This document shows positions 34,902 through 44,825 of a DNA stretch of 64,000 bases, piece after piece. The first letter of the stretch is position 1. Each line of letters begins with the position of its first letter. The stretch is from NCBI GenBank assembly GCA_964487915.1, contig CAZASN010000002.1, positions 1-64,000 on the forward strand. The letters are read 5' to 3'. This DNA comes from Proruminimicrobium sp964487915. GTDB taxonomy: Bacteria; Elusimicrobiota; Endomicrobiia; Endomicrobiales; Endomicrobiaceae. The position numbers were made by a program, and so were the translations under genes. Under the pieces are notes generated by a model that was given only the letters and a program-made list of their open reading frames with translations, searched no databases and was not told the origin of the DNA.

Positions 34902-36017
34902 TTATATTCCGGAAAGTTTTTTCATTTTACCGTTTATATGCTCCTTTAGGATTTTTGCTATTATTTCGTTTGCCGCCAAATTCGGATGTCTGTCATTGTT
35001 TACTCTGTATTTGCCGTCCATAATATAATCCGGCAGCATTATCATATCAAATTGGGTATTTTTTAGTTTTTCATAAAACCGGCCGTTCAACATGATATCC
35101 GGCCAAACAATTATTATAAGTTTTGAATTATATTTTTCCTTTATAATTTTTTCCATTTCTTTTAAATTCTCCAGCAGATAATTTTCATAAAAATTTTCAT
35201 TATGCCGTTCTATCTTGTTGGAAAATATCCTTTTAAAAAGATAACTTTTACCGAATAAAACTTTTATTATGCCAAACGGCTGTTTTACTCTGCTCCATTT
35301 GTTATTTTTATAAATCCAGTTATCGTTTGCTTCATAATTCAATACATTAAAATTTCTTTCTATATGGCCGTTAATAAGAGTATAAATAAAATATTTAACG
35401 TGTTTTTCCCCTACAAACTGTTCCACGACATTGCTGTTTAATATATTAATTGCCGAAACGCTGCCTTTTGAAGGCAGGCTGAAATTTAAAACATTACTTT
35501 TGAATTTTTTAAGTTTTGAAAAGCAATAAGGCAATGTTTCGCCGTCATTTAAACCGACGCCGAAAGTAAAAGAACATCCTAAAAAAACATAGATGTCATT
35601 TGAATCATAATTACATTCGGTATATCTGAATCCATTAGAAAAAAAAGAACAATTGACATCATAAATTATCGTATATTTTTCCTGTTTTATAATATTTTCC
35701 ATTTTGATATTATTTGCAAAACGATACATATGTTCTCTATTATCGGAATCTTTCAAACAAATCATTCTCCGGTGATAAATTTCATCCAAAAAAATCGGTT
35801 TATCGCTAATGAAACTTTGCGGTTTATTTAAAGAACGGACTTGTTGAGAAGAATATAAAACTAATTCGCATAAAGACAAACAAAAAAATATTGAGACAAA
35901 CAAAAGACATACCGATTTAATATTTATATTTTTAAAAAACGCCGAACATATTAAAAATACAAAACCAAAAAACAAAAAAATATAAACAAATTCGTATTTA
36001 AAAAAATGTTCCGGCAT
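34902..36017 (-). CDS. SGNH-hydrolase-like membrane protein, copy B
   Basis: 371 residues, clearly paralogous to the gene directly downstream along its whole length. Two N-terminal helices, then FLGCSFTFGVGLNDGETLPYC (block I, Ser) and NDRHPNLAANEIIAKIL (block V, Asp/His). The region that should hold the block III Asn reads YTLINGHIERNFN, so the canonical G-x-N-D is not obvious. It starts 21 bases after thiM and ends 2 bases before the ORF of copy A. Function unknown; probably surface-glycan modification. Confidence 0.72.
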   Translation of the reverse strand: MPEHFFKYEFVYIFLFFGFVFLICSAFFKNINIKSVCLLFVSIFFCLSLCELVLYSSQQVRSLNKPQSFISDKPIFLDEIYHRRMICLKDSDNREHMYRFANNIKMENIIKQEKYTIIYDVNCSFFSNGFRYTECNYDSNDIYVFLGCSFTFGVGLNDGETLPYCFSKLKKFKSNVLNFSLPSKGSVSAINILNSNVVEQFVGEKHVKYFIYTLINGHIERNFNVLNYEANDNWIYKNNKWSRVKQPFGIIKVLFGKSYLFKRIFSNKIERHNENFYENYLLENLKEMEKIIKEKYNSKLIIIVWPDIMLNGRFYEKLKNTQFDMIMLPDYIMDGKYRVNNDRHPNLAANEIIAKILKEHINGKMKKLSGI

Positions 36018-36038
36018 TAAAATCCTCTGGGATTTTCA

Positions 36039-36833
36039 CTATATTTTTGAGATCTGTTTCATTTTATTTACTGAAATTTCGCTTAACATCAGTATTTTGT
36101 CAAAAAAATTGCCGACGAATGTTCCCGGCCCGTCGGATGTTTTATCGGCGTTTTCAGCGGCTATTTCATAACAGACCAAAGCCGAAGCGCAGGCAATGGC
36201 ATAATTTTTTTCTACCGCGCAAAATACGCCTATTACGGAAGCGGCCATGCATCCCGTCCCGACGATTTTACCCATTATGGGGACTCCGTTTTTAATTGAG
36301 TATGTATCTTTACCGTCGGAAACAACATCTTCGGCCCCAGTAATTACTATAACCGCCTTTAATGAACCGGCTAATTTTTTTGCAAGTTCATATTTATCGG
36401 CGTTTACGTCTCCGGAATCAACGCCTTTTGTCTGTACGCTCAATCCCGCTACCGCCGCTATTTCTGAAAAATTGCCTTTAACGACAGAAACTTTAAATGA
36501 CGATAATAATTCTTTGCACGCCTGGTTTCTGTATGTTGTAGCCCCGGCGCCGCAAACGTCAAGTATAACCGGAATTCCTTTTTTATTGGCCGTCTGACCG
36601 GCGATTTTCATTGATTCTATCTGAGTCTGATTCAAAGTTCCGATGTTTAAAACAAGCGAACCGGCAAGTTGAACCATATCGGCGACTTCTTCTTTGGCGT
36701 CGGCCATAACCGGAGACCCGCCGAAAAACTTTGTTATTCCGGCGCAGTTTCCTACCGTCACATAATTGGTAATGTGGTGCACAAGAGGAGACGTTCTTCT
36801 TACTTTTTCCAATCTTTCAAAAATTCTTTCCAT
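36039..36833 (-). CDS. thiM: Hydroxyethylthiazole kinase
   Basis: Salvages the thiazole half of thiamine by phosphorylation. 264 residues of ribokinase-like fold with SPLVHHITNYVTVGNCAG at the start, GGSPVMADAKEE near 38, DVCGAGAT near 92, and the C-terminal GTGCMAASVIG with the catalytic Cys. It complements thiE and thiC of the other operon. No de novo thiazole genes (thiG, thiS, thiH) are in the window. Confidence 0.95.
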   Translation of the reverse strand: MERIFERLEKVRRTSPLVHHITNYVTVGNCAGITKFFGGSPVMADAKEEVADMVQLAGSLVLNIGTLNQTQIESMKIAGQTANKKGIPVILDVCGAGATTYRNQACKELLSSFKVSVVKGNFSEIAAVAGLSVQTKGVDSGDVNADKYELAKKLAGSLKAVIVITGAEDVVSDGKDTYSIKNGVPIMGKIVGTGCMAASVIGVFCAVEKNYAIACASALVCYEIAAENADKTSDGPGTFVGNFFDKILMLSEISVNKMKQISKI

Positions 36834-36855
36834 ACCAAAAACTCCTTAAAATATA

Positions 36856-37893
36856 TTAATAAATAAACTTTATAAATAAAAAATAAAAAACCAGCATCCC
36901 CATCCCGATAGGGAAACCTATTTTGACCCATTCTTTGCTTGTTATCTTTAATTTTGACGCGCATATTATGTTTGGAATATTTCCGGGAATCATAATGCCG
37001 CCGCTTATTATAAGTCCGACTATAAGATACTTTAAAGTTTCAACCGTCATTTCCGGAACGATTTCAATAGCGGCCATTGTGGCATTGTCAAGAACCGCGG
37101 AAAGCATATTGATCCAGTAAAGTTCAACGCCGCCCAAATGAGCTATTGTTTTATAGGCAAGCGGCTTTAATCCGTCTCCGAGAAGAATAAGTCCCGCCAC
37201 AAAAGCATAAACTTTAATAAATCTCAAAACTATTTCTTTATTTGACGTATCTTTGCCGTCGGCGATAATATGTTCCTCATATTTTTCCGCTTTTTTTACG
37301 ATTCTGTATGACATAAAAGCTAAAAATATATTTGAAGAAATTATATATATCCATAACATATCTATCATATAAAAGAATCCGGCATAATGAGGAGCGCCTG
37401 ACAATTTGCTTATTATTATCGCGCCAAGCGGTTCTCCTACCGGCGTTAATACGGCGCCTATTCCTATCGCAAAACAGGCATAAACTATAAATTTTATTTT
37501 ATCCCGTCTTTTAATATTGGTAACGGCTGCTATTTCCGATAAAATCAACGAAGCTATTATGGCGGTTATCATGCTTGATACAAGGCCGAGAATAACAGTT
37601 GAAAGCGCCAAAGTCCATTTTATCCCTATTGTCTTTACAACTTTATTTGTAAGGATAATTATCTGTTTATTAAAAATCTTAAACAATATTCCCATAATAA
37701 GAACCGTAACGGAAATCATTATGGGATGTTCCAGAGTTATTTTTAAAAGACCCAGGCTCCATACGTTTGAAACTGTCGCAGCGAGCAGCCCGGCGGCAAA
37801 AATAAATATTTCCAAATTTTCTTCTATGCGTTTGCTGATAAGCGGCATAACTATCACTGTTAATATAATAAGAGATAATAAAATATCAAGCAT
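36856..37893 (-). CDS. DUF1646 family membrane transporter
   Basis: 345 residues, about ten membrane segments. Conserved-looking elements are GAVLTPVGEPLGAIIISKL near 150 and SAVLDNATMAAIEI near 263, and GNIPNIICA near 300. These resemble the paired re-entrant loops of the ion-transporter (CitMHS/ArsB/NhaD-like) superfamily to which DUF1646 is assigned. Its ATG follows the stop of the P-type ATPase without a single spacer base, so the two are coupled and may act on the same ion. Substrate not known. Confidence 0.8.
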   Translation of the reverse strand: MLDILLSLIILTVIVMPLISKRIEENLEIFIFAAGLLAATVSNVWSLGLLKITLEHPIMISVTVLIMGILFKIFNKQIIILTNKVVKTIGIKWTLALSTVILGLVSSMITAIIASLILSEIAAVTNIKRRDKIKFIVYACFAIGIGAVLTPVGEPLGAIIISKLSGAPHYAGFFYMIDMLWIYIISSNIFLAFMSYRIVKKAEKYEEHIIADGKDTSNKEIVLRFIKVYAFVAGLILLGDGLKPLAYKTIAHLGGVELYWINMLSAVLDNATMAAIEIVPEMTVETLKYLIVGLIISGGIMIPGNIPNIICASKLKITSKEWVKIGFPIGMGMLVFYFLFIKFIY

Positions 37894-40605
37894 TTATTTA
37901 ATCTGCCTTTTGTGCAAATAATTTTTTCTTATAAATTTTTCAAATTCAACTATAAAATAAATAACCAAGCCCAGCATAATAAGTCTTAATAAAGAGCCGG
38001 AATCTATTCCGCTGACTTTAAAAAATTTATTTACCGGAGATATATACAAAAATATTGCCTGCGAAATAACCATTAACGTAATCCCCAGCCATACAAAAGG
38101 ATTTGTAAATAATCCGAGTTTGAAAATTGAATAGTAAGACGATCTGCAGTTCAATAAATAAAAACTCTGCGCGACTATAAATATTGATACCGTAACGCCT
38201 CTTGCCTGTTCCAGAGAGGAACCTGATGAAAGTTCATATTTAAAAAACGCTAAAACCGCGATTGCCATAATAGTTCCGAACATTATGTTTCTGTAAATCA
38301 ACAGATTATCTATTATAGGCATTTTCGGACTTATAGGCTGTCTTTCCATTATTTCATCTTCTTTCGGTTCAAAAGCAAGCATTAATCCCAGTAAAATCGC
38401 CGTTGACATATTTATCCACAGAATCTGGGCCGGCAAAATAGGCAAAACTTCCATATTTAAAAATATTGCGACAATCATCACAAAACCCTGCGCGACATTA
38501 GTCGGCAGAGTCCATAATATAAATTTCTTTATATTGTCAAAGACTCCTCTTCCTTCTTCAACAGCCGCCACTATTGAAGCAAAATTGTCATCCGTTAACA
38601 CCATATCGGCTGATTCTTTTGCGACTTCTGTTCCCGTTATTCCCATGGCGATACCTATATTGGCCTGTTTAAGAGCCGGAGCGTCGTTTACTCCGTCGCC
38701 TGTCATTGCGCATACCTCGCCTTTTGCCTGAAGAGCTTTAACAAGCCTTAATTTTTGCTCAGGAGTAACTCTTGCGAAAACCGAAAAATCTTCAACAATA
38801 TTTTTTAATTGTTCGTCATTATAATTTTCAAGTTCTTTTCCCGTTACCGCTTTATAATTGGCGTTTTCACCCTGTACGATGCCTATCACTTTTGCTATAG
38901 CCGAAGCGGTAAGAGCGTGATCTCCTGTTATCATTTTTATTTTTATTCCGGCGGTATGGCATTTTCTTACGGCGTCTATAACTTCCGATCTGGGCGGATC
39001 TATCATTGCCTGAAGTCCAACAAAAATTAAATCGTCTTCAACGTCCGAATGGTGAATCTGGGTAGTATTCTGTTCATGTTCCTTAAAAGCAAAAGCCAAA
39101 ACTCTTAATCCTCTTGAAGCCATTTCTTCAGCAACGGATATGACCGATTGTTTGTCAAAAGGTACGATATTATCGTTTTCATCAATCATGCTTGAACACA
39201 TTGATGTGATTTTTTCAACCGCTCCTTTAACTACTACTACCGGCAGCTTCTCCGTTTTATGCAATGTCGCCATATACTGATATTCCGATTCAAAAGGAAT
39301 TGTATCAAGCCGCGGTCTTTGCTTAAGAACCAAATTTTCGTCAAGATTAGCTTTTAACGCTACCACTATCAAAGCGCCTTCGGTAGGATCGCCCTGTACA
39401 GTATATCTTCCGTCCGTATGCAATAATTTTGAATCATTGCATAAATATCCGGCCTTAATGCAAGACCTGAACGCTTTGGAAAAATCAATATTGACTGCTT
39501 TATCCATATATTGAATTTCTCCGTCCGTATTATATCCGCTGCCGAATACGTTAAATTTTTTGCCGCCTGAAAAAATTTCCATAACGGTCATCTGGTTTTC
39601 GGTTAAAGTACCCGTTTTATCTGAACAAATTACAGTAGTGCTTCCGAGAGTTTCAACCGCCGGCAGTTTTCTTATTATCGCTTTTCTTTTCACCATTTTT
39701 GAAACGCCTATTGCAAGAGTTATTGTCATAGCAGCGGGAAGACCTTCCGGAATTGCGGCAACGGCAAGGCTGATTGCGGCTAAAAACATTAATTTTGCAG
39801 GCTGTCCGTGCATAACTCCGAACGCAAACGCGATTGCGGCCGCCGATATGATAACCCAAAGCAAAAATATACTGAACTGCGATATTTTTATAGTAAGCGG
39901 AGTATCAAGAGAATCCGCTTTTGAAATCAACTGCGAAATTTTGCCTACTTCGGTATTGTCGCCGGTTTCAACGACTATGCCTTTTGCGCTTCCGTAAGTT
40001 ATAAGCGTTGAAGCATACAGCATATTTTTTCTGTCGGCAAGCACAGTAGATTCCGGAAGCGCGTCAACTTTTTTTTCAACCGGCATTGATTCGCCGGTTA
40101 AAGCCGATTCGTTCACCTGCAAATCACGCGAAGTTATAAGCCTGACGTCGGCGGCGACTTTATCGCCGGAAATAAAAAACAAAATATCTCCGGGCACAAT
40201 CTGAGAAGAATCAATATGCATTTTTTTGCCGTCTCTGATAACTACCGCCTGGGTAGTCATTGATTTTGCAAGCGCTTCTAAAGACTTTAAAGCTTTAGCT
40301 TCCTGTATAAACCCAACTATCGCATTTATTATGACAACTCCGAAAATAACCGAAGAATCCGCAAATTCTTTCAAAAATAAAGTAACGGCTCCCGCCAATA
40401 TAAGAATATACAGCAGCGGCTGGTTAAATTGAAGAAGAAATCTTGCAACCGGACCTAAAGTCTTTTTAGGAGTTAAAATATTTTTTCCGTATTTAGCCTG
40501 AAAAACAGGGATTTCATCCGGATGAAGGCCTAATTCCGCATTGCTGCCGAAATCCTTTATTATTTCATCATGTTCAATATTATGCCAATTTTTTTTCTCT
40601 GTCAT
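37894..40605 (-). CDS. Calcium-type P-type cation ATPase
   Basis: 903 residues with all P-type motifs: TGES (near 173), AIPEGLPAAMTI in helix 4 (PEGLP marks the Ca2+/Mn2+ type), phosphorylation site SDKTGTLTENQ near 330, and GDGVNDAPALKQA near 620. It has an N-terminal cation-ATPase domain and four C-terminal helices. Probably exports Ca2+ or Mn2+, though type II pumps are hard to tell apart by sequence. It is followed directly by the DUF1646 transporter. Confidence 0.93.
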   Translation of the reverse strand: MTEKKNWHNIEHDEIIKDFGSNAELGLHPDEIPVFQAKYGKNILTPKKTLGPVARFLLQFNQPLLYILILAGAVTLFLKEFADSSVIFGVVIINAIVGFIQEAKALKSLEALAKSMTTQAVVIRDGKKMHIDSSQIVPGDILFFISGDKVAADVRLITSRDLQVNESALTGESMPVEKKVDALPESTVLADRKNMLYASTLITYGSAKGIVVETGDNTEVGKISQLISKADSLDTPLTIKISQFSIFLLWVIISAAAIAFAFGVMHGQPAKLMFLAAISLAVAAIPEGLPAAMTITLAIGVSKMVKRKAIIRKLPAVETLGSTTVICSDKTGTLTENQMTVMEIFSGGKKFNVFGSGYNTDGEIQYMDKAVNIDFSKAFRSCIKAGYLCNDSKLLHTDGRYTVQGDPTEGALIVVALKANLDENLVLKQRPRLDTIPFESEYQYMATLHKTEKLPVVVVKGAVEKITSMCSSMIDENDNIVPFDKQSVISVAEEMASRGLRVLAFAFKEHEQNTTQIHHSDVEDDLIFVGLQAMIDPPRSEVIDAVRKCHTAGIKIKMITGDHALTASAIAKVIGIVQGENANYKAVTGKELENYNDEQLKNIVEDFSVFARVTPEQKLRLVKALQAKGEVCAMTGDGVNDAPALKQANIGIAMGITGTEVAKESADMVLTDDNFASIVAAVEEGRGVFDNIKKFILWTLPTNVAQGFVMIVAIFLNMEVLPILPAQILWINMSTAILLGLMLAFEPKEDEIMERQPISPKMPIIDNLLIYRNIMFGTIMAIAVLAFFKYELSSGSSLEQARGVTVSIFIVAQSFYLLNCRSSYYSIFKLGLFTNPFVWLGITLMVISQAIFLYISPVNKFFKVSGIDSGSLLRLIMLGLVIYFIVEFEKFIRKNYLHKRQIK

Positions 40606-40660
40606 TTCAATACCTCTGTCGTAATTAAATTATAATTTTACATGTTCAAAACACATAGGA

Positions 40661-41998
40661 TTATTGTACTAATTTACTCAAACTTTCAACAAGATTTTCA
40701 GCTATCAATGTGTTGCCGAAATCCAAACAATGTCCGAAATCGCCTGCAAACCTATCATAAAATATTTCATTGAATTGTTTTTCTTTTAAAGCATTTTTAA
40801 AATTTGATTCATTGCTTACAAATGTTATATTTTTAAAATATGTTTCATTTTCTAATAATTTTTCCAGTTGTTTAACGCTTCTTACCGGATATTGCATACA
40901 TATTACTTTTATATTATTTTTTACTAATTTTTTTACTATTTCTTTATATGCGGCTCCGTATCCTTCTATATTGCAATATCCTATTCTCATATTATCCGCT
41001 TTTTGAAAATATTCGTCAGCTTTTTTGTAATTTTTTTCTTCCGTATAATTAACGGCCATAAATCCGTAATAGATGTCGTTTTGCGGTTCCATTAATTTTA
41101 TAAGTTTGTTTTTTTGTTCAGTGGTTATTACATCTTTAATGAATCCGTACAATAAATATGCTTGCGGGGTTTTAAAGATATAACTGTCTTTATCTATAGC
41201 TTTATCCGCATATATTTTTAATTTTTTCATATCTCCGAATTTTAAATTGCTTTTAAATATTAATTCATATAAATTTTCCTTATCGGGAATATCGCCCGAA
41301 TCAATAATTTTATCCGCTATCTCATCACCGAATTCTTTAAATTTTATACTGCGGTAATACAACTCCATCAGCATTCTGTTTGCTTCCGGATGCATAGGCT
41401 TTTGTTCTAATATTTCTTTTAATAATTTAACCGCTTGTTTTAATTTCATTTGATTTATTAAATCCGAAGCTTGCCGTATTTCATATTTAAAATCTTCCTG
41501 TTGAGTGTGATCTTTAGAAATAAATTCATTTATTTTCCGTTGTTTAAAAAACAAAAAATATCCGTTAATTAACTTATATAATTTTATTTTTTTTAACAGT
41601 GTATCTTCGTTTTTATTTATATTTACAGACTGATTATTATCAGCGCTGCTCATCATGCATATAACAATATCAGGTTTATATTTTTTTATATTGCTATCCA
41701 ATTTTGCCAGTATATTCTCTGTTGAAATTCCGGGGATTCCGCAGTCTATTACTGAAAATTTATTAGGATATTTCGCATCAAGCATCCGTTGCAGCTGGAT
41801 TGGATATTGTCCTGCCGTTGTTGATTCTCCTATGCAAACGACAGTGTACCGGGCATCTTTATTTAAAATCTTGTTGTTTTTATAATTTTTATATTCTGAA
41901 AATGCAAATCCGGCTATCTGCATCACCAGTTCCAAGGTAACTAAGGACAACAATAATACACAAAATATAAGCAATGTTTTTTTTAAAATAGTAGACAT
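40661..41998 (-). CDS. SGNH hydrolase with TPR insert, array member 1
   Basis: 445 residues. N-terminal membrane anchor (TLLIFCVLLLSLVTLELVMQ), then SGNH block I as VVCIGESTTAGQYPIQLQ (Ser nucleophile in GES), block II DCGIPGIST, block III region MMSSADNNQ (diverged from G-I-N-N of its paralogs), and a C-terminal AGDFGHCLDFG with Asp/His. A helical TPR-like insert of about 200 residues lies between blocks III and V. Paralogous to the genes at 43.5 to 47.5 kb. It follows the tiny DUF5989 gene by 3 bases. Confidence 0.72.
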   Translation of the reverse strand: MSTILKKTLLIFCVLLLSLVTLELVMQIAGFAFSEYKNYKNNKILNKDARYTVVCIGESTTAGQYPIQLQRMLDAKYPNKFSVIDCGIPGISTENILAKLDSNIKKYKPDIVICMMSSADNNQSVNINKNEDTLLKKIKLYKLINGYFLFFKQRKINEFISKDHTQQEDFKYEIRQASDLINQMKLKQAVKLLKEILEQKPMHPEANRMLMELYYRSIKFKEFGDEIADKIIDSGDIPDKENLYELIFKSNLKFGDMKKLKIYADKAIDKDSYIFKTPQAYLLYGFIKDVITTEQKNKLIKLMEPQNDIYYGFMAVNYTEEKNYKKADEYFQKADNMRIGYCNIEGYGAAYKEIVKKLVKNNIKVICMQYPVRSVKQLEKLLENETYFKNITFVSNESNFKNALKEKQFNEIFYDRFAGDFGHCLDFGNTLIAENLVESLSKLVQ

Positions 41999-42001
41999 TT
42001 T

Positions 42002-42148
42002 TTAAAATAACGCGTAAATTAGAGGCATAACGGAACTGTTAGCTGCAAAATACACAAATACGCCAAACAAAATCCATACCACTAAAAACGGCACCAAACA
42101 CCATTTTTTATTTTTTTTTATATATTTAAAGCAGCTTGATAATTTCAT
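42002..42148 (-). CDS. DUF5989-like small membrane protein
   Basis: 48 residues, below normal ORF cut-offs. A basic N-terminus with KKNKKW, one hydrophobic helix (VPFLVVWILFGVFVYFAA) and an ending SSVMPLIYALF. This is the layout of DUF5989 proteins, which typically read K-K-x-W, LP-hydrophobic and a final PFIYTLF-like end. In other bacteria this family sits next to SxtJ-like and SGNH or MBOAT genes in surface-polymer loci. The stop lies 3 bases before array member 1 and its ATG is 56 bases after array member 2, on the same strand. The ribosome site is weak (CAGGC). Confidence 0.72.
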   Translation of the reverse strand: MKLSSCFKYIKKNKKWCLVPFLVVWILFGVFVYFAANSSVMPLIYALF

Positions 42149-42204
42149 AATTTTGCCTGAGCCTCGGCTTGTTTTCTGTTTTTTTTGTTATTTCGGGCTG
42201 GCGC

Positions 42205-43476
42205 TTATTTTGGCCCATTTCCATTTTTCACTCCGGATAACATATGATTCAGTATCAGAGCCAGTTCTTCGGCAATAAGTTTATGTCCTTTGGCATTAGG
42301 ATGAAAACTGTCAAATTTAGGATCAACAAATAAATATCCGGATTTATATTCTACAAAATTTTTTGCGGAATTACATATCGGAATATTTCTTTCTTTTGCG
42401 ATTTGTTTCATAATTTCATTGTATTGTTTCGCCGTGCTTGCGCAATCAAAAATTTCAAAATTTTTTGACATTTCAAAAAATTTTGCGGCCGATTGATAAT
42501 CTTTTTTTGTTTCCGCGATAACCGCCTTGTAATAATAAGCAACCGGATTATGCTTATCAAGCTCCAATATTCTGTTTATCAATATTTCCGCGGCTGTATA
42601 TTTTTTATTTCTAATTTCCGATTTTAATTTATTAATAAATATTTCCAATTGTGCTTTTTCTTTTTGATTTAATTCTTTTTTTAACGGCAAATTAACCGGC
42701 ATAACAATAAAAACGACTTTAATATTATTTTGCGCCGCAATATCCAACATTAAATTCAAATTTTTTTCATATTCTTCGCGGGTTACGCGTCTGTTCTCAT
42801 TATATTCATTACAGCTTTCGCCGTAAAGTTTTATCTTATTTGATTTATCATTTACAATAATTTTTCTGATCAACATCGCGATTCTGCTTTTATTTAAAAT
42901 ATTGCCGGCAATTATTAAGGCCGGAGAAATATATCCGAGTTCGCTGTCTCTTTTAGAACTGCTTCTGAAAAATCTGTATTTATCAACATCATTGATAACA
43001 TAAGATATCGTAATAATATCAGGTTTAAGCGGAAGAATTACATTCGTCAACAATTTAAGTCCTTGATATGATGAATAGCCTATTTGTCCGGCATTTATTG
43101 TTTCAACGGTAAAACCTTTATCCGCAAGAATTTTTGCGGCAACTACAGGATATGTGTCCTCATATTTTACCCCCCAGCCGAATGTCGGCGATGCACCCAT
43201 GCAAATAATTCTGGTTGCCGATTTCTCTTTTATTTTTATTTCATGCGAACGGAATCCAAAAGAATTTGTTTTTAAATTCTGATTTTGAAAAACGGTATTA
43301 AGATTTGATTTTTGTTTCCAAAACAACACCGAATCCTGCCGTAAAATTCTTAAAATATCAGAAAGTCTGTCGTATTTGACCGCAAAAACCGATAAAAATA
43401 ATTCCGTCAGCAATAAAAAACTCATTGAAACCAAAACTGAAAAAAATATTAATGACAATATTTTTATACTTTTCAT
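42205..43476 (-). CDS. SGNH hydrolase, GDSL-like, array member 2 (divergent)
   Basis: 423 residues. N-terminal anchor, then block I IICMGASPTFGWGVKYEDT (GAS in place of GDS), block II NAGQIGYSSYQG, block III SYVINDVD with the oxyanion Asn, and block V DSFHPNAKGHKLIAEEL with Asp-x-x-His. All SGNH catalytic residues are present and closer to the classical family than in its neighbours. Residues about 265 to 345 are a TPR-like insert (YYYKAVIAETKKDYQSAAKF). Its ATG region overlaps the stop of array member 3. Confidence 0.78.
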   Translation of the reverse strand: MKSIKILSLIFFSVLVSMSFLLLTELFLSVFAVKYDRLSDILRILRQDSVLFWKQKSNLNTVFQNQNLKTNSFGFRSHEIKIKEKSATRIICMGASPTFGWGVKYEDTYPVVAAKILADKGFTVETINAGQIGYSSYQGLKLLTNVILPLKPDIITISYVINDVDKYRFFRSSSKRDSELGYISPALIIAGNILNKSRIAMLIRKIIVNDKSNKIKLYGESCNEYNENRRVTREEYEKNLNLMLDIAAQNNIKVVFIVMPVNLPLKKELNQKEKAQLEIFINKLKSEIRNKKYTAAEILINRILELDKHNPVAYYYKAVIAETKKDYQSAAKFFEMSKNFEIFDCASTAKQYNEIMKQIAKERNIPICNSAKNFVEYKSGYLFVDPKFDSFHPNAKGHKLIAEELALILNHMLSGVKNGNGPK

Positions 43477-44822
43477 TGATATTTTTCCAAAGCGCGCATT
43501 ACATTTTCAGCTATTAAAATACTCCCTTCGTTTGTGTAATGCCCGAAATCGCCTGCAAATTGATCTATAAACAAATCCTTATATTTCATTATTTTTAAAC
43601 TCGCTTTAAAATTATTTTCATTGCTTACAAAATCTATTTCATCAAAATAATTTTCGCTTCTGAATATCTCTTTAAGAGACTCTATACTTCTTACGGGATA
43701 CTGCATTATAACGACTTTGATGTTATTATTGACCAATTTTTTTACTACAAGTCTATACAAACTATATGTTCTTGCATGCGGATGTTTCAATCTTATTTCT
43801 TCAGCTTCTTTAAAATACTTTGCAGCCTCCTGATAATTTTTTTTCTCCATATATTCAATGGCAATAAGTCCATAATATTGATCAAGATATTGGTCGATTT
43901 CCGATATTTTTTTCAACAATTTATCTTTTTGTTCTTCAGTCACAAAATCTTTTAATAACCAGAATGTATGACAATTTAAAACAGCGTTTTTATCATTTAT
44001 AATCATATCGGCAAAATATCTGCGAGACTTGGCATCTTGTTTATAATCAATTAATAAAGCGTACGCTGTCTGCCTGCCGTCAAAATCACTTTTTGAGCTA
44101 TTTTGAACAATATTTAACACATCTCGATAAGCAGAATCTTTCTGATTTAAATAATAATATTTTATCATGGCAAGAAAAATAACGGAATCCGTATCATCAG
44201 GATTGCGTTTGACGATATTTTCAAAAACCGATGCCGCCTCATCATAACGTTTGAGATCATATAGTTCATATGCATGTTGTTTTTCAGAATTATCTTTTTT
44301 GCCAAAATATTCGGTTTTTCTCTTAAAAGATGCCATGATATGATCTTTTAAAAGAATAATGAGTTTAAATATTTTTATTTTACAGTTTACCGGATATACG
44401 GGTTTTTGTCTCATTTCAAAATCAACAAGTTCATTATTAATCCCCATCATACATATCGCAATATCGGGACGATATTTTGGGATATTAAAATCCAAATCTT
44501 TCAGAATATTTTCCAAATTGGTTCCGGGGACAGCGCAGTCAATAACGGCAAATTTACCCGGATATTTTTGATCTAACATTTTTTGCAAGTCTTTAGGATA
44601 TAAGCCGTATGTCGTTGATTCCCCCAGACACATTACCTTATACTTTGATTTATTTTTTAATGCTTTATTATTTTTATAATCCCGATAATATAACATGCTG
44701 AAACCTGCCGCCTGCATTGCAATTTCCAGAATCATCAATGCCATTAAAAATCCTAAAACAATAAGCAGTATTTTTTTATAATTTTTATTCAATATATTAA
44801 TTATTTTTAATTTATTTTTCAT
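43473..44822 (-). CDS. SGNH hydrolase with TPR insert, array member 3
   Basis: 449 residues. N-terminal helix (KKILLIVLGFLMALMILEIA), block I MCLGESTTYGLYPKDLQ, block II DCAVPGTNLEN, block III MMGINNE with the Asn, and block V AGDFGHYTNEGSIL. A central TPR-like region includes AYELYDLKRYDEAASVFENI. Same architecture as members 1, 4 and 5, and translated from a frame 3 bases after member 4. Predicted to act at the outer face of the inner membrane or in the periplasm; substrate unknown. Confidence 0.75.
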   Translation of the reverse strand: MKNKLKIINILNKNYKKILLIVLGFLMALMILEIAMQAAGFSMLYYRDYKNNKALKNKSKYKVMCLGESTTYGLYPKDLQKMLDQKYPGKFAVIDCAVPGTNLENILKDLDFNIPKYRPDIAICMMGINNELVDFEMRQKPVYPVNCKIKIFKLIILLKDHIMASFKRKTEYFGKKDNSEKQHAYELYDLKRYDEAASVFENIVKRNPDDTDSVIFLAMIKYYYLNQKDSAYRDVLNIVQNSSKSDFDGRQTAYALLIDYKQDAKSRRYFADMIINDKNAVLNCHTFWLLKDFVTEEQKDKLLKKISEIDQYLDQYYGLIAIEYMEKKNYQEAAKYFKEAEEIRLKHPHARTYSLYRLVVKKLVNNNIKVVIMQYPVRSIESLKEIFRSENYFDEIDFVSNENNFKASLKIMKYKDLFIDQFAGDFGHYTNEGSILIAENVMRALEKYQ

Positions 44823-44825
44823 TTT

